A DNA stretch of 33,400 bases. Source: Bacteroidia bacterium (GTDB lineage: Bacteria; Bacteroidota; Bacteroidia; SpSt-205). The notes under the pieces are model-generated. The model did no database searches and was not told the DNA's origin. It worked only from the letters and a program-made list of their open reading frames with translations. The translations under genes and the position numbers were made by a program. The stretch covers positions 1 through 33,400 of the forward strand of contig JANZYW010000017.1 of the NCBI GenBank assembly GCA_026413325.1, written 5' to 3'. Positions 16,017 through 23,255 of the stretch are shown here, piece after piece (position 1 is the stretch's first letter; each line of letters opens with the position of its first letter).

Positions 16017-17716
16017 TTGTGTCTAAATATCTCTTTTCGTAGGAGCTTGGGATAGGTAGCTTTTTCTAAGAAAGGGAGGGAAGCTTTTAGTCTTTCCCAG
16101 AGAGGAAGGTGTTCTGTTGGAAGGCCTAAGGGATGTTTCAGAAGCTCTGCCAGACGGATAAGGACGCTATAGCTGGGGAGGCAGTCGGGGATGTGTGCAG
16201 GGCTTCGCCAGCGGTCTACGGCTTGGCCTGCCGCATCTAATCTGCTTTTAGGTAGGTAGAACCAATCTTGTGGGGTCATTTGTAGCCACTGGCGTGCAGG
16301 CTGGACTGTCTGGGCGATACCCTGGAAGTTGACAAACGTAGCAAAGCTCTCTAAATGAGTGGCTGCTGGTATAGTCCAGGTGAGCTTCTCATGTCCCGGA
16401 ATGAGCTGATGCAGGTGAGCGATAATGGACAGCGAGGAAGGAATGCGCGGAAGAAGAGTTTGTAAGGTTTCATCGTCTTCTATCCAGTATAGGATGGAGT
16501 AAGCCTCAGAAGAGAGTAGTTCTAAAAGGCTCTCGGGCAAGATAGGTTGATAGCCTAAGGCCTCGGCTCCTATGCTATTCGGGGTCCGGTCATCCCTTCG
16601 GAGGACAGTGTCTCCCCATCCAGCTTGAATGTGAGGTATATAGTATAGTGGGGTGCCAGGAAAAATCTTTTCAATGAAAGTTCGGAGTACGTATAAGGTT
16701 TCTATACTTGCTTGGGCAGAGCCCATGAAGAGAATTTTTCCGTTTGCCTGCGAAAGGAGCTGGGCGATTTGTTCTAATCCTTGCTCCCAGCTTACGGGTA
16801 CGTTTCCCTTTGCTCTGATACCAGAAGCTCGGTTTTCATTGTATTTAGCATAATCTAATCTGCCTTCATCGCAGAGCCAGTATTGATTAACAGAGAGATT
16901 TTTCCGAGGAGTGAGTCGCATCACAAGGTTATCTCGTATCCATACGTAGGCATTACACCCCCGAGCGCATCCTGTGCATAGGGTGGGAGTGTAATTCATT
17001 TCCCAAGGACGGGCTCTGAAGCGGTGGTCAGCACTGGTCAGTGCGCCTACAGGACAGATATCCACTGTATTTAGAGAATATGGATCATCAAAAGGCATCC
17101 CATCGGCAGTGGCAGGATAGTTTTGATTGCCTCGTTGGATAATAGTAAGCTGATGGGTACCGGAGATTTCTTCGGTGAATCGAACGCATCGGGTGCAGTT
17201 TATACATCTTTCTGCATCAAGTACCACCCGAGGTCCCAGTTGTAACCGTTTCGGTTTGTGAACCTTTTCTTCCTCAAATCGAGAGCCTTCTGGTCCATAC
17301 TTATAGGTCCAGATTTGCAGGGGGCATTCTCCTGCTTGGTCGCAGATGGGGCAGTCGAGGGGATGATTAATCAGAATGAACTCAAGGACAGCCTCCTGGG
17401 TTTTGCGTACCGTTTCAGATGAGCGATGCGTGCGAACATGAAGGTCGGGTACGAGGTCTGTGGTGCAAGCAGGGGTTGGCTTGGGGCCCCATCCAATCTT
17501 CAAAGAGCCGTCTTCTTCTCGGAGGTATTCCCCCGTTTGTCTGTCTTTCAGAGGCAGGCCGGTTTCGACAAGGCACATCCGACAATTTGCAGGTATGCTG
17601 AGGGCGGGGTGATAACAAAAGAAAGGTATTTCAATACCGTGGTCCAGGCAGTATTGGAGCAACTTTCCGGGCTGCTCATATAGGTGGGGCTGCCCGTCTA
17701 TATAAATGGTGGGCAT
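15989..17716 (-). CDS. nuoG: NADH-quinone oxidoreductase subunit G (iron-sulfur subunit of complex I)
   Basis: A 575-residue electron-transfer subunit of the complex I peripheral arm. The full ligand set is visible: 2Fe-2S C34/C45/C48/C84; the His-Cys3 cluster H118/C122/C125/C131; a 4Fe-4S site C171/C174/C177/C221; and the extra N7-type site C247/C250/C254/C282, which many NuoG proteins have lost. The C-terminal molybdopterin-oxidoreductase-like part is shorter than in E. coli (about 900 residues in total). A perfect -7 box ends 4 bases before the ATG. No other nuo gene is adjacent on either side, so the complex I genes are dispersed. The 3' end overlaps the convergent unknown gene. Confidence 0.9.
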   Translation of the reverse strand: MPTIYIDGQPHLYEQPGKLLQYCLDHGIEIPFFCYHPALSIPANCRMCLVETGLPLKDRQTGEYLREEDGSLKIGWGPKPTPACTTDLVPDLHVRTHRSSETVRKTQEAVLEFILINHPLDCPICDQAGECPLQIWTYKYGPEGSRFEEEKVHKPKRLQLGPRVVLDAERCINCTRCVRFTEEISGTHQLTIIQRGNQNYPATADGMPFDDPYSLNTVDICPVGALTSADHRFRARPWEMNYTPTLCTGCARGCNAYVWIRDNLVMRLTPRKNLSVNQYWLCDEGRLDYAKYNENRASGIRAKGNVPVSWEQGLEQIAQLLSQANGKILFMGSAQASIETLYVLRTFIEKIFPGTPLYYIPHIQAGWGDTVLRRDDRTPNSIGAEALGYQPILPESLLELLSSEAYSILYWIEDDETLQTLLPRIPSSLSIIAHLHQLIPGHEKLTWTIPAATHLESFATFVNFQGIAQTVQPARQWLQMTPQDWFYLPKSRLDAAGQAVDRWRSPAHIPDCLPSYSVLIRLAELLKHPLGLPTEHLPLWERLKASLPFLEKATYPKLLRKEIFRHNQLDFAIRV

Positions 17717-18000
17717 GGTACAAACATATAACGATTAGAGCGCCTGACGTATTTCAGCGGTGTGAGCTCCATATCGGCTCTGAGGGGAAAATAGCTTTCG
17801 ATAGGAGCCTGTATTTGTATTTCTAATAGGAATGCGTTATCTCCTAAGACAAGTGGCCGACTTCCGATGAAGACAGGAGAGGTATGTGTGGTCGATGTTC
17901 CTGTATCCTTTATCTGTAAACCGATGTAAAAATTATTTTTCTTTTTTCTGTAGGGTTTCTGGTACGGAAGGGCGCAGGAGATATCGATATAGGCTATAAT
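17698..18000 (-). pseudogene. Start-less open frame between the YihY gene and nuoG
   Basis: On the minus strand, 100 sense codons run without a stop from the codon after TAA (18003-18001) to TAG (17700-17698). The first 20 or so overlap the end of the YihY gene in another frame. The residues look protein-like (NNFYIGLQIKDTG, then VFIGSRPLVLGDNAFLLEIQI, then YFPLRADMELTPLKYV), but there is no ATG, GTG or TTG until a methionine about 75 codons in. It enters nuoG by 19 bases. It may be the 3' remnant of a decayed gene, or a former extension of the YihY protein cut off by a +1 shift near the A-rich tract at the YihY stop. Confidence 0.35.
17721..17728 (-). promoter_or_regulatory. -7 box (TATGTTTG) for nuoG
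   Basis: An exact TAnnTTTG match on the minus strand ending 4 bases before the nuoG ATG, so transcription would begin at or next to the start codon. No TTG -33 box was found at 17-23 bases. It gives the lone nuoG its own promoter separate from the upstream gene run. Confidence 0.55.
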
Positions 18001-18862
18001 TTATTTCGAATCCCACTAAGAGGACTATAGAGAGCCAGTAGAACCATACCATAAGAGCGATTACCGCAGCTATGCTGCCGTAAAAGCGGCTGAAGTTGGC
18101 TACTGCTAAGAAGTACCAGGAGAGCAGTTTCATCGCTGCTCCCATTAGGAAAGTAGCTGTGACGGCTCCTGGAGAAAGCCAGTAGGGCAAGGGCCGTCTG
18201 GGCATTCCTGCTCGATACATCACTTCTATCGCTGTACAAACGATACCGAAAAGCAAGATGAACTTCGCTATGCCGACCAAGACTTGGATCCCCGCAGCGA
18301 TCAGGGGGGGGGTGGACAATCGAAAAAGACCTGTCAGGTGTTGATCTTTGATGAAAGTAAAAGCAAGGTTGGCTACTACTAAAAGGAGGAGGAAAAAAAC
18401 AAGTCCCAAAGCCCGAAGCCATAAAACCCAAAAGGGAATTTGGGGCATATCTTCGTGAAAAAAGGCTCTGAGCATCGTGAGCATTCCTTGCCAAAGCGAG
18501 TATAGAGCAAGGGCCAGTGAAGTGGAAAGGAGGGTAAAATTTCGTCTTCTGTATACTTCTTCAAACACTACATCGTGTATGAGGTTGTAGACGGGGGGAG
18601 GTAGCACCGCTCCGAGCTGAGACTGAAGGATGCCTTCGAACTGCTCAAAAGGGAGATAGCTCAAGAGCAACATGGCAAAAAGCAAGCCAGGAAAGAGCGC
18701 AAAAAAGAAACTAAATGCCATCGCACTTCCTCTGAGGGTAAAGGTAGGATGAGTGATATTTTCCCAGAGAAGGGCAACGATGGCGCCTACGCGGGCGGTA
18801 CGAAAGCCGGGCAAACGAAGCTCGGCGATCTTCCTAAGAACAGTTCTGAGCCAATGCTGCAT
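17933..18862 (-). CDS. YihY/BrkB family inner-membrane protein
   Basis: A 309-residue polytopic membrane protein. About six hydrophobic helices follow an amphipathic N-terminus. Family features include FTLRGSAMAFSFFFALFPGLLFAML (around 40-65), YSLWQGMLTMLRAF and the last helices with YGSIAAVIALMVWFYWLSIVLLVGFEINYSLYR. The family was once annotated as RNase BN; its molecular role is unsettled. The start lies 29 bases inside the thioesterase gene, showing coupling with the envelope-related genes upstream. The C-terminus ends in an A-rich tract (QKKEK, stop TAA), after which another frame stays open. Confidence 0.88.
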   Translation of the reverse strand: MQHWLRTVLRKIAELRLPGFRTARVGAIVALLWENITHPTFTLRGSAMAFSFFFALFPGLLFAMLLLSYLPFEQFEGILQSQLGAVLPPPVYNLIHDVVFEEVYRRRNFTLLSTSLALALYSLWQGMLTMLRAFFHEDMPQIPFWVLWLRALGLVFFLLLLVVANLAFTFIKDQHLTGLFRLSTPPLIAAGIQVLVGIAKFILLFGIVCTAIEVMYRAGMPRRPLPYWLSPGAVTATFLMGAAMKLLSWYFLAVANFSRFYGSIAAVIALMVWFYWLSIVLLVGFEINYSLYRYLLRPSVPETLQKKEK

Positions 18863-19277
18863 AAAATGCCTCTGGAGGACGACAGGGACGCCAGGTTTCT
18901 CGAGAAATAAAGATTAAGAGAACCTCAGCTTCTGCTAACAGTTCCTTTTCCCGATACAGATGATGCTGGAAAAAAAGCTTGGTGGAAGGGGGCTGTCGTA
19001 GCCAGGTATGAATCCGCAGTTCCTCATCATACCGAGCGGGACGGTGATAGGTGATGGAAAACTGGCGTACAGGCAGGAGAATCCCCATTTTCTCCTCCAT
19101 TTCTGCGTAGGTAAGTCCCAGTCGACGGATCCATTCTGTACGAGCTATTTCACAGTAGACCGCATAATGGGCATAATAGACTACTCCCATCTGGTCCGTC
19201 TCAGCATATCGGACTCGTATTCGAGTTTCATGGGGGACCTCCCAGAGGTCTTTATTTATTTTTTCTGGGCTAACCAT
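18834..19277 (-). CDS. Acyl-CoA thioesterase, hotdog fold (YbgC/4HBT family)
   Basis: A 147-residue single-hotdog thioesterase that cleaves acyl-CoA or acyl-ACP thioesters. The signature RVRYAETDQMGVVYYAHYAVYCEIARTEWIR (from about residue 21) contains the catalytic aspartate D28 and the usual aromatic pair. YbgC is often linked to the Tol-Pal envelope system, but no tol genes are present here. The start overlaps the mltG end by 22 bases and the end overlaps the YihY gene by 29 bases, so this is a tightly coupled operon member. Confidence 0.9.
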   Translation of the reverse strand: MVSPEKINKDLWEVPHETRIRVRYAETDQMGVVYYAHYAVYCEIARTEWIRRLGLTYAEMEEKMGILLPVRQFSITYHRPARYDEELRIHTWLRQPPSTKLFFQHHLYREKELLAEAEVLLIFISRETWRPCRPPEAFYAALAQNCS

Positions 19278-20314
19278 CGCTCCAGAGCTCTTTGGTATGA
19301 ACGAGCTTTTCGTAGATGTTCTTGATAGCTTTCTGAGAAATCATGATAGCCGGATCCATCAGGGCGAGCGCAAAAATAAAGATAAGCACTGGGGGTGTAG
19401 TTGAGCACCGCTTCGATGCTTTCAATCGAAGGTATCCCCACCGGACCAGGAGGAAGTCCCCGTCTTTTATATGTGTTGTAGGGAGAATCAATCTCGAGCA
19501 TTTTATGAGTGACCCGATTGACGGAGAAATTTCCCCAGGCATATATAACAGTGGGATCAGCTTGGAGAGGCATACCCAGCCGTAAGCGATTGAGATACAC
19601 ACTTGCGATGAGAGGACGCTCACTTACCCGGTAGCTTTCCTGTTCGACGATGGATGCTAAGATGCCTATTTCTATAGGGGTAAGTCCCAGGGCATAGGCC
19701 TTTTTCTGTCGTTCTTCGTTCCAGAATCGGTGATAATTATCTTCCATCTTCTCTATTAGCCGTTGAGGTGAAATGGTCCAGTAGACTTCATAGACGTCAG
19801 GTAAGAAGAGGAGGGGCCACGTGTAGGAATTAAACCCTTTCTCCTCCCAGGGAAAATGTCGGAAAGTAGCCATCCAGGTGCTAGAGTCGTAAGCGAGTAC
19901 CTGCCCCAATGCAGCTGCTAACTGTCCTGGACTCCTATGCGGGCGGAGGTAAAATCGAATAGGAGTTTGCAAGCCTTTTCGAAGGCGATTCCATACATGC
20001 ATGCAGTTGTCTCCGGGTCGCAGCTCATAGTGGCCTGGGCGTAAGGGAGTAAAGAGAGCCAGCCAGTACCAGATGGTGTACCAGGGAAAAAGGGCCTGCA
20101 GCTGCTTTCGGTGTGTGTCTCGGGTCTGCTTGTCGAGAGGGATGCGCCAGATGAGTGGCTCCCGAAGGCGGATGGGGGCTGTGAACTGTAAAATCCCCGC
20201 CACGATCCCGAGGAGAAGGAGGCCTGCTGCGATTCGACGGAAGCGTTGACTCTGGAGGATATGTGACCACTGGAAAGAAGTGGATGTTTTTCGGGTGCGA
20301 CGTTTACGAGGCAT
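19256..20314 (-). CDS. mltG: Endolytic murein transglycosylase MltG
   Basis: Cleaves nascent glycan strands at the inner membrane and so limits strand length. It has 352 residues: a basic cytosolic N-terminus, one membrane anchor at about 28-46, a LysM-like linker with YELRPGDNCMHVWNRLRKG, and the YceG catalytic domain. The key motif IGILASIVEQESYRVSER holds the probable catalytic glutamate E224. LNRLRLGMPLQADPTVIYAWG and SPYNTYKRRGLPPGPVGIP are family signatures. The start lies 11 bases inside the upstream GT51-like gene, and the thioesterase gene overlaps its end. Sitting beside a GT51-like protein fits MltG's known link to glycan polymerases. Confidence 0.96.
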   Translation of the reverse strand: MPRKRRTRKTSTSFQWSHILQSQRFRRIAAGLLLLGIVAGILQFTAPIRLREPLIWRIPLDKQTRDTHRKQLQALFPWYTIWYWLALFTPLRPGHYELRPGDNCMHVWNRLRKGLQTPIRFYLRPHRSPGQLAAALGQVLAYDSSTWMATFRHFPWEEKGFNSYTWPLLFLPDVYEVYWTISPQRLIEKMEDNYHRFWNEERQKKAYALGLTPIEIGILASIVEQESYRVSERPLIASVYLNRLRLGMPLQADPTVIYAWGNFSVNRVTHKMLEIDSPYNTYKRRGLPPGPVGIPSIESIEAVLNYTPSAYLYFCARPDGSGYHDFSESYQEHLRKARSYQRALERWLAQKK

Positions 20315-20894
20315 GGCGGTCTTGGTAGAGGGAAATATGTCTTTTCAAGCGGCGATACTCAGGCTCGAGCCAGGTGGGTATCGGCTGAGAAAGGTAGGGC
20401 CATTGTCTGCGTACGATGAGTTCAGCTATTTCCTCAGGGCTCAGCTTTTCAAGAGATTTCCGAAAAAGACATTCGCTGGCGGCCTTGACTCCATATACAT
20501 TTGTGTCATAGGGGATGGAATTGAGGTAAAATGTAAGGAGGCGCCGTTCTCCCCATAATCCCTCGATGAGGGCACCTAAAAGGGAGCTTCCCCAGGTGGA
20601 AGCCTTAGTGGGATAGAAAATGAGTTCCGCAGTGCGCTGGGGCAGAGCAGGGGAACGCTGTCGGGTAGGTTGCCTTTCGACCCACTGGAATGCGTGAATA
20701 AGAGAAGCGGGCTGCTCTTTTTCTCCTACCCAGCCCCACTTAGGGGTACTGCCATGGAAAAAGCCCTGTAGTACGGGAAGAGGAGGGAAGGGTATCCACC
20801 GAAGACTCCATAGAAAAACAAGACCTACTATCAAAAAACTGGCTATGAGGCTGATCAGCTGCCGTAATACCCACCGTAGGGGCCAGAGAAGCAT
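20304..20894 (-). CDS. Degenerate GT51-family (MtgA-like) membrane protein, probably catalytically inactive
   Basis: A 196-residue protein with one membrane helix (about 12-33) and a domain resembling monofunctional peptidoglycan glycosyltransferases. The C-terminal part is clear: LWGERRLLTFYLNSIPYDTN, then VYGVKAASECLF, RKSLEKLSPEEIAELI (family: YLNxxxxGxxxxGxxAAxxYF, then K-x-LTxxEAAxLA). The N-terminal active-site motifs are not. Where the family has AAEDxxFxxHxG (catalytic Glu), this protein reads LIHAFQWVERQ (65-75). The STIxQQxAKNLF motif reads PALPQRTAELIF (82-93). It is also 30-45 residues shorter, mostly between these motifs. I infer a non-catalytic partner, perhaps of MltG, whose gene overlaps it by 11 bases. 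An unrecognised divergent active form remains possible. Confidence 0.8.
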   Translation of the reverse strand: MLLWPLRWVLRQLISLIASFLIVGLVFLWSLRWIPFPPLPVLQGFFHGSTPKWGWVGEKEQPASLIHAFQWVERQPTRQRSPALPQRTAELIFYPTKASTWGSSLLGALIEGLWGERRLLTFYLNSIPYDTNVYGVKAASECLFRKSLEKLSPEEIAELIVRRQWPYLSQPIPTWLEPEYRRLKRHISLYQDRHAS

Positions 20895-20896
20895 GG

Positions 20897-21616
20897 CTAC
20901 CCCAGCTGAAGGTGTTCTAATCGTTGCTTGTAAAAGTTGTTAATCGTCTCTACTACTCCTTCGGGCGTATCTACTAAGGCAAAGAGGAGGGTATCTTCAG
21001 GGGAGATATAGCTCCACTCTTCCATGAGGGTTTTCTTCATCCATTCGATAAGCCCTTGCCAAAAGGCAGTGCCAACCATTACGACAGGAAATCGCTCGAT
21101 TTTCCGAGTTTGAATAAGGGTCAGGGCCTCAAATAGCTCGTCCATTGTACCAAACCCGCCTGGAAGCACGACAAAGGCCTGAGCATATTTCACAAACATG
21201 ACCTTTCGCACAAAAAAATAATCAAAATTGATGAGAAGATTGTCATCTACGTAAGGGTTAGGGTGCTGTTCGAAAGGAAGAACGATATTGAGCCCCACAG
21301 AATGTCCTCCCAGTTCTTTTGCACCTTTATTTGCAGCCTCCATGATCCCAGGGCCCCCTCCTGTTATGATCCCATATCCGCTCTCTACCAATGCCCGAGC
21401 TACTTGGACGGCGAGCTCATAATGTGGGCTGCCTGGTTGGGCCCGAGCTGAGCCAAATATCGATACGCAAGGCCCTATTCGCGCTAAAGTTTCAAATCCT
21501 TCTACAAATTCCGCCATTATACGGAATATTTGCCACGTATCGGTGGCCCTCTTTTCCCTTAGGTCTCGTGTTTTATTGAAGATATTCTTGGGCAGACCGT
21601 TTGTAGGAGGTATCAT
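20897..21616 (-). CDS. LOG family protein (TIGR00730-type nucleotide 5'-monophosphate phosphoribohydrolase)
   Basis: A 239-residue Rossmann-fold protein of the Lonely Guy family, which hydrolyses nucleoside or cytokinin-riboside monophosphates to a base and ribose-5-phosphate. Both signatures are present: GGGPGIMEAANKGA (86-99) and PGGFGTMDELFEAL (152-165), the latter with the catalytic glutamate and PRPP-like binding loop, plus the upstream RKVMFVKYA helix. An N-terminal extension of about 30 residues precedes the core. It stops two bases before the GT51-like gene. A -7 box lies just upstream of its start. The physiological substrate in this organism is unknown. Confidence 0.92.
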   Translation of the reverse strand: MIPPTNGLPKNIFNKTRDLREKRATDTWQIFRIMAEFVEGFETLARIGPCVSIFGSARAQPGSPHYELAVQVARALVESGYGIITGGGPGIMEAANKGAKELGGHSVGLNIVLPFEQHPNPYVDDNLLINFDYFFVRKVMFVKYAQAFVVLPGGFGTMDELFEALTLIQTRKIERFPVVMVGTAFWQGLIEWMKKTLMEEWSYISPEDTLLFALVDTPEGVVETINNFYKQRLEHLQLG

Positions 21617-21629
21617 ACAAGCTAAATAA

Positions 21630-21637
21630 CAAAGTTA
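21630..21637 (-). promoter_or_regulatory. -7 box (TAACTTTG) for the LOG gene
   Basis: An exact TAnnTTTG match on the minus strand, ending 13 bases before the ATG and overlapping the last codon of acpH. It would give the LOG-GT51-mltG-thioesterase-YihY run an internal promoter. No -33 box is evident. Confidence 0.45.
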
Positions 21638-22234
21638 CAGTATTTTCTGGAAGGTATCCGCGCTCTGCTTCCATGTACACGCCTCTTGCCAAAAGGGTAA
21701 TAAAAGAGAAATGAGTATCTCATTTGTACTTTCAAGAAAGTTTATGACGATAGAAGCGTCGATGGGGAGCCGTCGTCGATGAATAAATCGCTCAATATGA
21801 AGGGCCATTCCCGAGAATCGGGCAAACCGGAGCAGCAGGTGCTCTTTCTCGAGGGCTTGTAGAAACTCGACCCACGTGGCGGGAGCCCATTTTCGATGGG
21901 GGTAAAGTGTTTCTCGTAGAAATCTTTCTTCGAAATCTGCCAGACTTTCTGCGGGATGGAAGCTTTCCCATGCTTCTCCGAGGATGGCATCCAGCCAGAG
22001 GTCTACAAAGAGCCCTGCATATTTTCCTGCTACGGGGCGCAGATGCCGTCGGGCTGAAAGGAAAGCAGGATGTCGGTCTGTCTGCCAATCCACCCACCGA
22101 TGGTATTGTATCCCTTTCTGAATGAGAGGGGGTAGGGCTTCTTCTCTTTTTCCCTTTACTCCGTCTGCTATGAAAGCTCCGAATCGAAAGGGAGGGGGAT
22201 TCACAGCGAGGAAAATATGACCTAAATGATGCAT
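21635..22234 (-). CDS. acpH: Acyl carrier protein phosphodiesterase
   Basis: A 199-residue protein of the AcpH family (HD-like fold), which removes 4'-phosphopantetheine from holo-ACP. Family pattern: MHHLGHIFLAV, then FGAFIADGVKGKR, then IQYHRWVDWQTDRHPAFLSAR, then GLFVDLWLDAILGEAWESFH. The metal-binding aspartate and histidine positions of these motifs are kept. It starts 19 bases after murQ and ends 18 bases before the LOG gene. Assignment rests on the N-terminal half; the C-terminal half is more variable. Confidence 0.85.
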   Translation of the reverse strand: MHHLGHIFLAVNPPPFRFGAFIADGVKGKREEALPPLIQKGIQYHRWVDWQTDRHPAFLSARRHLRPVAGKYAGLFVDLWLDAILGEAWESFHPAESLADFEERFLRETLYPHRKWAPATWVEFLQALEKEHLLLRFARFSGMALHIERFIHRRRLPIDASIVINFLESTNEILISLLLPFWQEACTWKQSADTFQKIL

Positions 22235-22253
22235 GTGGTTTTTCTCTGGCAGA

Positions 22254-23102
22254 CTATTGGGGGCTCTCTTTTTCGTTTTGCCCTTCTTCCTGGGAGGGGA
22301 GATGTAAGTGATCTAAAGCTTTCCGTAAACTACCCATTTCTCGTAGGAGTGTTTCTGCCTCTTGAAGAGAGAGACCTGTGGCTTCCATGAGATAGTGAGT
22401 CGCTCGCTGCCACAGTTTTCGGTTTAGGAGTTGTAGATCCACCATGCGGCTGTTCCGCACGTGCCCTAATCGGGTGAAGGCAGCTGTAGTAATCATATTG
22501 AGTATGAGCTTGGTGGCTGTACCAGCCTTTAGGCGGGTACTGCCTGTCAGCACCTCAGGACCTGTTATGACGACGATAGGGTGCTCTACCAGGTTTTCCA
22601 GTGGGGTGTTGGGGTTGGCAGTAAAGGCGCCGGTTAGGGCTCCTACTTTCCGTGCATAGAGAGCGGCTCCGAGAGCAAAAGGGGTTCGTCCACTTGCACT
22701 GATGGCAAAGAGGGTGTCCTTTTCGCAGAGCTGGAGGCGTTGTAGTTCGGTCTGAGCCGCTGCCTCGTCATCTTCAGCAGCTTCTATCGGGCCCCTCAGG
22801 GCTGCCTCCCCACCAGCGATGATGCCTATCACTCGGTCGGAAGGCACCCCGAAAGTAGGCGGGCATTCAGCTGCATCTAAGACGCCGATCCTACCGCTGG
22901 TTCCGCTCCCCGCATAAATCAGCCTTCCTCCTTGCTTTATTCTTTCCACCAGGGCTTCGATAAAACGGGAGAGCTGCGGTATGACTTCCCGTACCTTGAG
23001 GGGAACTTTCTGATCTTCATCATTCATGGCAAAGAGCACAGCTTCGATTTCCCATGTCTCGATGTTTGGATAGGGTGAGTCTTTCTCGGTCAGCCAACCC
23101 AC
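22254..23102 (-). CDS. murQ: N-acetylmuramic acid 6-phosphate etherase
   Basis: Splits MurNAc-6-P into GlcNAc-6-P and lactate in cell-wall recycling. The SIS domain has AGSGTSGRIGVLDAAECPPTFGV, whose ECPPTF glutamate is catalytic, and GPIEAAEDDEAA with the second active-site glutamate; ISASGRTPFALGA and the C-terminal VDLQLLNRKLWQRA follow. The frame extends upstream to an ATG at 23240, but those 46 codons have no counterpart in the family. I choose GTG at 23102 (then GWLTEKDSPYPN, the normal MurQ opening), 282 residues, because a -7-like box (TATCTTCG, 23107-23114) ends 4 bases before it. No murP-type PTS gene or regulator is adjacent. Confidence 0.92.
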   Translation of the reverse strand: MGWLTEKDSPYPNIETWEIEAVLFAMNDEDQKVPLKVREVIPQLSRFIEALVERIKQGGRLIYAGSGTSGRIGVLDAAECPPTFGVPSDRVIGIIAGGEAALRGPIEAAEDDEAAAQTELQRLQLCEKDTLFAISASGRTPFALGAALYARKVGALTGAFTANPNTPLENLVEHPIVVITGPEVLTGSTRLKAGTATKLILNMITTAAFTRLGHVRNSRMVDLQLLNRKLWQRATHYLMEATGLSLQEAETLLREMGSLRKALDHLHLPSQEEGQNEKESPQ

Positions 23103-23106
23103 TGGA

Positions 23107-23114
23107 CGAAGATA
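23107..23114 (-). promoter_or_regulatory. -7-like box (TATCTTCG) deciding the murQ start
   Basis: One mismatch to TAnnTTTG on the minus strand; it ends 4 bases before the GTG at 23102, the same spacing as for gcvT, nuoG and the amine oxidase gene. It lies inside the longer alternative frame, so that frame's ATG (23240) would not be on this transcript. Confidence 0.5.
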
Positions 23115-23255
23115 CGTCCAGATGTGGATTAACAGGGGAGAGTAGGCTTTGTCTCGTCTTGGGAGTGTTCGGGTATGCGGGCAGGCCCGGTCGGTGACAG
23201 CCTCCGAGAACTTGGACCTATGGAGGGGGGGAGCTCCCATCTTGCTTGAAAAGGG

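Noticed and set aside
17935-17955. Programmed -1 frameshift at the A-rich tract ending the YihY gene
   Set aside because: The tract contains AAAAAAG, but the zero frame reads AAA AAA GAA, not the X XXA AAA AAG needed for a -1 slippery heptamer, and the -1 frame stops soon. Only a +1 shift would keep the frame open.
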